From: Patescibacteria group bacterium
Lineage (GTDB): Bacteria > Patescibacteriota > Patescibacteriia > Patescibacteriales > GWC2-42-12
Length of the DNA stretch: 5,247 bases
Assembly: GCA_018817545.1 (NCBI GenBank)
Contig: JAHITL010000052.1
Span: forward strand, 1 to 5,247
Direction of reading: 5' to 3'
A model generated the notes under the pieces. The model saw only the letters and a list, made by a program, of their open reading frames with translations, made no database searches and had not been told where the DNA came from. How positions within the stretch are numbered: the first letter of the stretch is position 1; the number at the start of each line of letters is the position of its first letter. Positions 4,942 through 5,247 of the stretch are shown here, piece after piece. The position numbers and the translations under genes are program-made.

Positions 4942-5247
4942 GCGAATCGCAATTTATGGAGGAAGTTTTAATCCTACTGGGAACCACCATATTCAGATAG
5001 CTATTACACTTGCGAAAATGTTTGACTCGGTGATAATAGCGCCGTGCGGAAAGAGAATAGATAAAGGTTCAGCTAATATCTTGAGTCTGAAGTATAGAAA
5101 AGAGTTAGTCCAAATTGCATTTAAAAACTTATCAAAAGTTAAAGTTGATTATGATGATTTGGACCAAAATATCTATACTCCGACTTATTTTTTGCAAAAA
5201 AAATATGAGAAGCTTTATCCTGATACTGAGATATGGCATGTGGCAGG
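4934..5247 (+). CDS. nadD: nicotinate-nucleotide adenylyltransferase, 3' truncated by window edge
   Basis: NadD transfers AMP from ATP to nicotinate mononucleotide, giving the deamido-NAD that NadE uses. Some 104 residues are visible. They begin KRIAIYGGSFNP, the nucleotidyltransferase signature on the first strand and loop, and go on through VIIAPCGKRIDKG, a tyrosine-arginine segment (KYRKELVQIAF), TPTYFLQ and EIWHVAG, matching the order of NadD proteins. The usual PHxGH after GGSFNP reads TGNHH (residues 15-19), so the first histidine of HxGH is displaced; I have a general memory of related PGxHH variants, so this may be a subfamily rather than a lesion. The ATG at 4934 overlaps the nadE stop by 8 bases in another frame, with a weak AAAGGCGGG sequence at 4917-4925 before it. 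A phosphopantetheine adenylyltransferase is less likely given the nadE partner. Confidence 0.88.
   Translation, partial: MNKRIAIYGGSFNPTGNHHIQIAITLAKMFDSVIIAPCGKRIDKGSANILSLKYRKELVQIAFKNLSKVKVDYDDLDQNIYTPTYFLQKKYEKLYPDTEIWHVA

Overview
The window is AT-rich DNA (by eye about one third G+C) from a bacterium with compact genes and standard stop codons. It has two well-recognised gene blocks with a repeat-rich, apparently gene-free stretch of about 700 bases between them. The small divergent cell-division genes, the sparse Shine-Dalgarno sequences in the division block, and the hairpins built on ATCCCGC/GCGGGAT suggest a Patescibacteria (CPR) lineage. That assignment is inference from general resemblance; no marker here proves it.

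Block 1 (positions 2-3250, + strand) is part of the division and cell wall (dcw) cluster. It holds the 3' part of rsmH (16S rRNA m4C1402 methyltransferase), a short FtsL-type protein with one membrane segment and a leucine heptad coiled coil, and ftsI/pbp (class B transpeptidase with intact SxxK, SxN and KTG motifs). The order rsmH-ftsL-ftsI is the classical one. A strong intrinsic terminator follows ftsI, so the usual downstream mur genes are not part of this transcription unit. The rsmH-ftsL gap holds two short tandem repeats and one small palindrome.

The middle (3251-3963) has no gene I can support. It contains a 259-bp candidate MITE with 18-bp terminal inverted repeats and a 5-bp flanking duplication (TAGAT). 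The MITE is full of nested GCGGGA hairpins and sits inside a further, outer inverted repeat. To the right is a leader-like stretch before nadE. There a pyrimidine tract 110 bases upstream is exactly complementary to the nadE ribosome binding site and encloses two smaller hairpins. This looks like a translational switch and is the most interesting possibility in the window. The same stretch read on the minus strand gives a protein-like frame broken only by UGA codons, which may be a gene remnant or chance.

Block 2 (3964-5247, + strand) is a translationally coupled pair for the last two steps of NAD synthesis: nadE (ammonia-type NAD synthetase) overlapping nadD (nicotinate-mononucleotide adenylyltransferase), which runs off the window end. 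NadD makes deamido-NAD and NadE amidates it, so the two genes form one short pathway segment that the structured leader could control.
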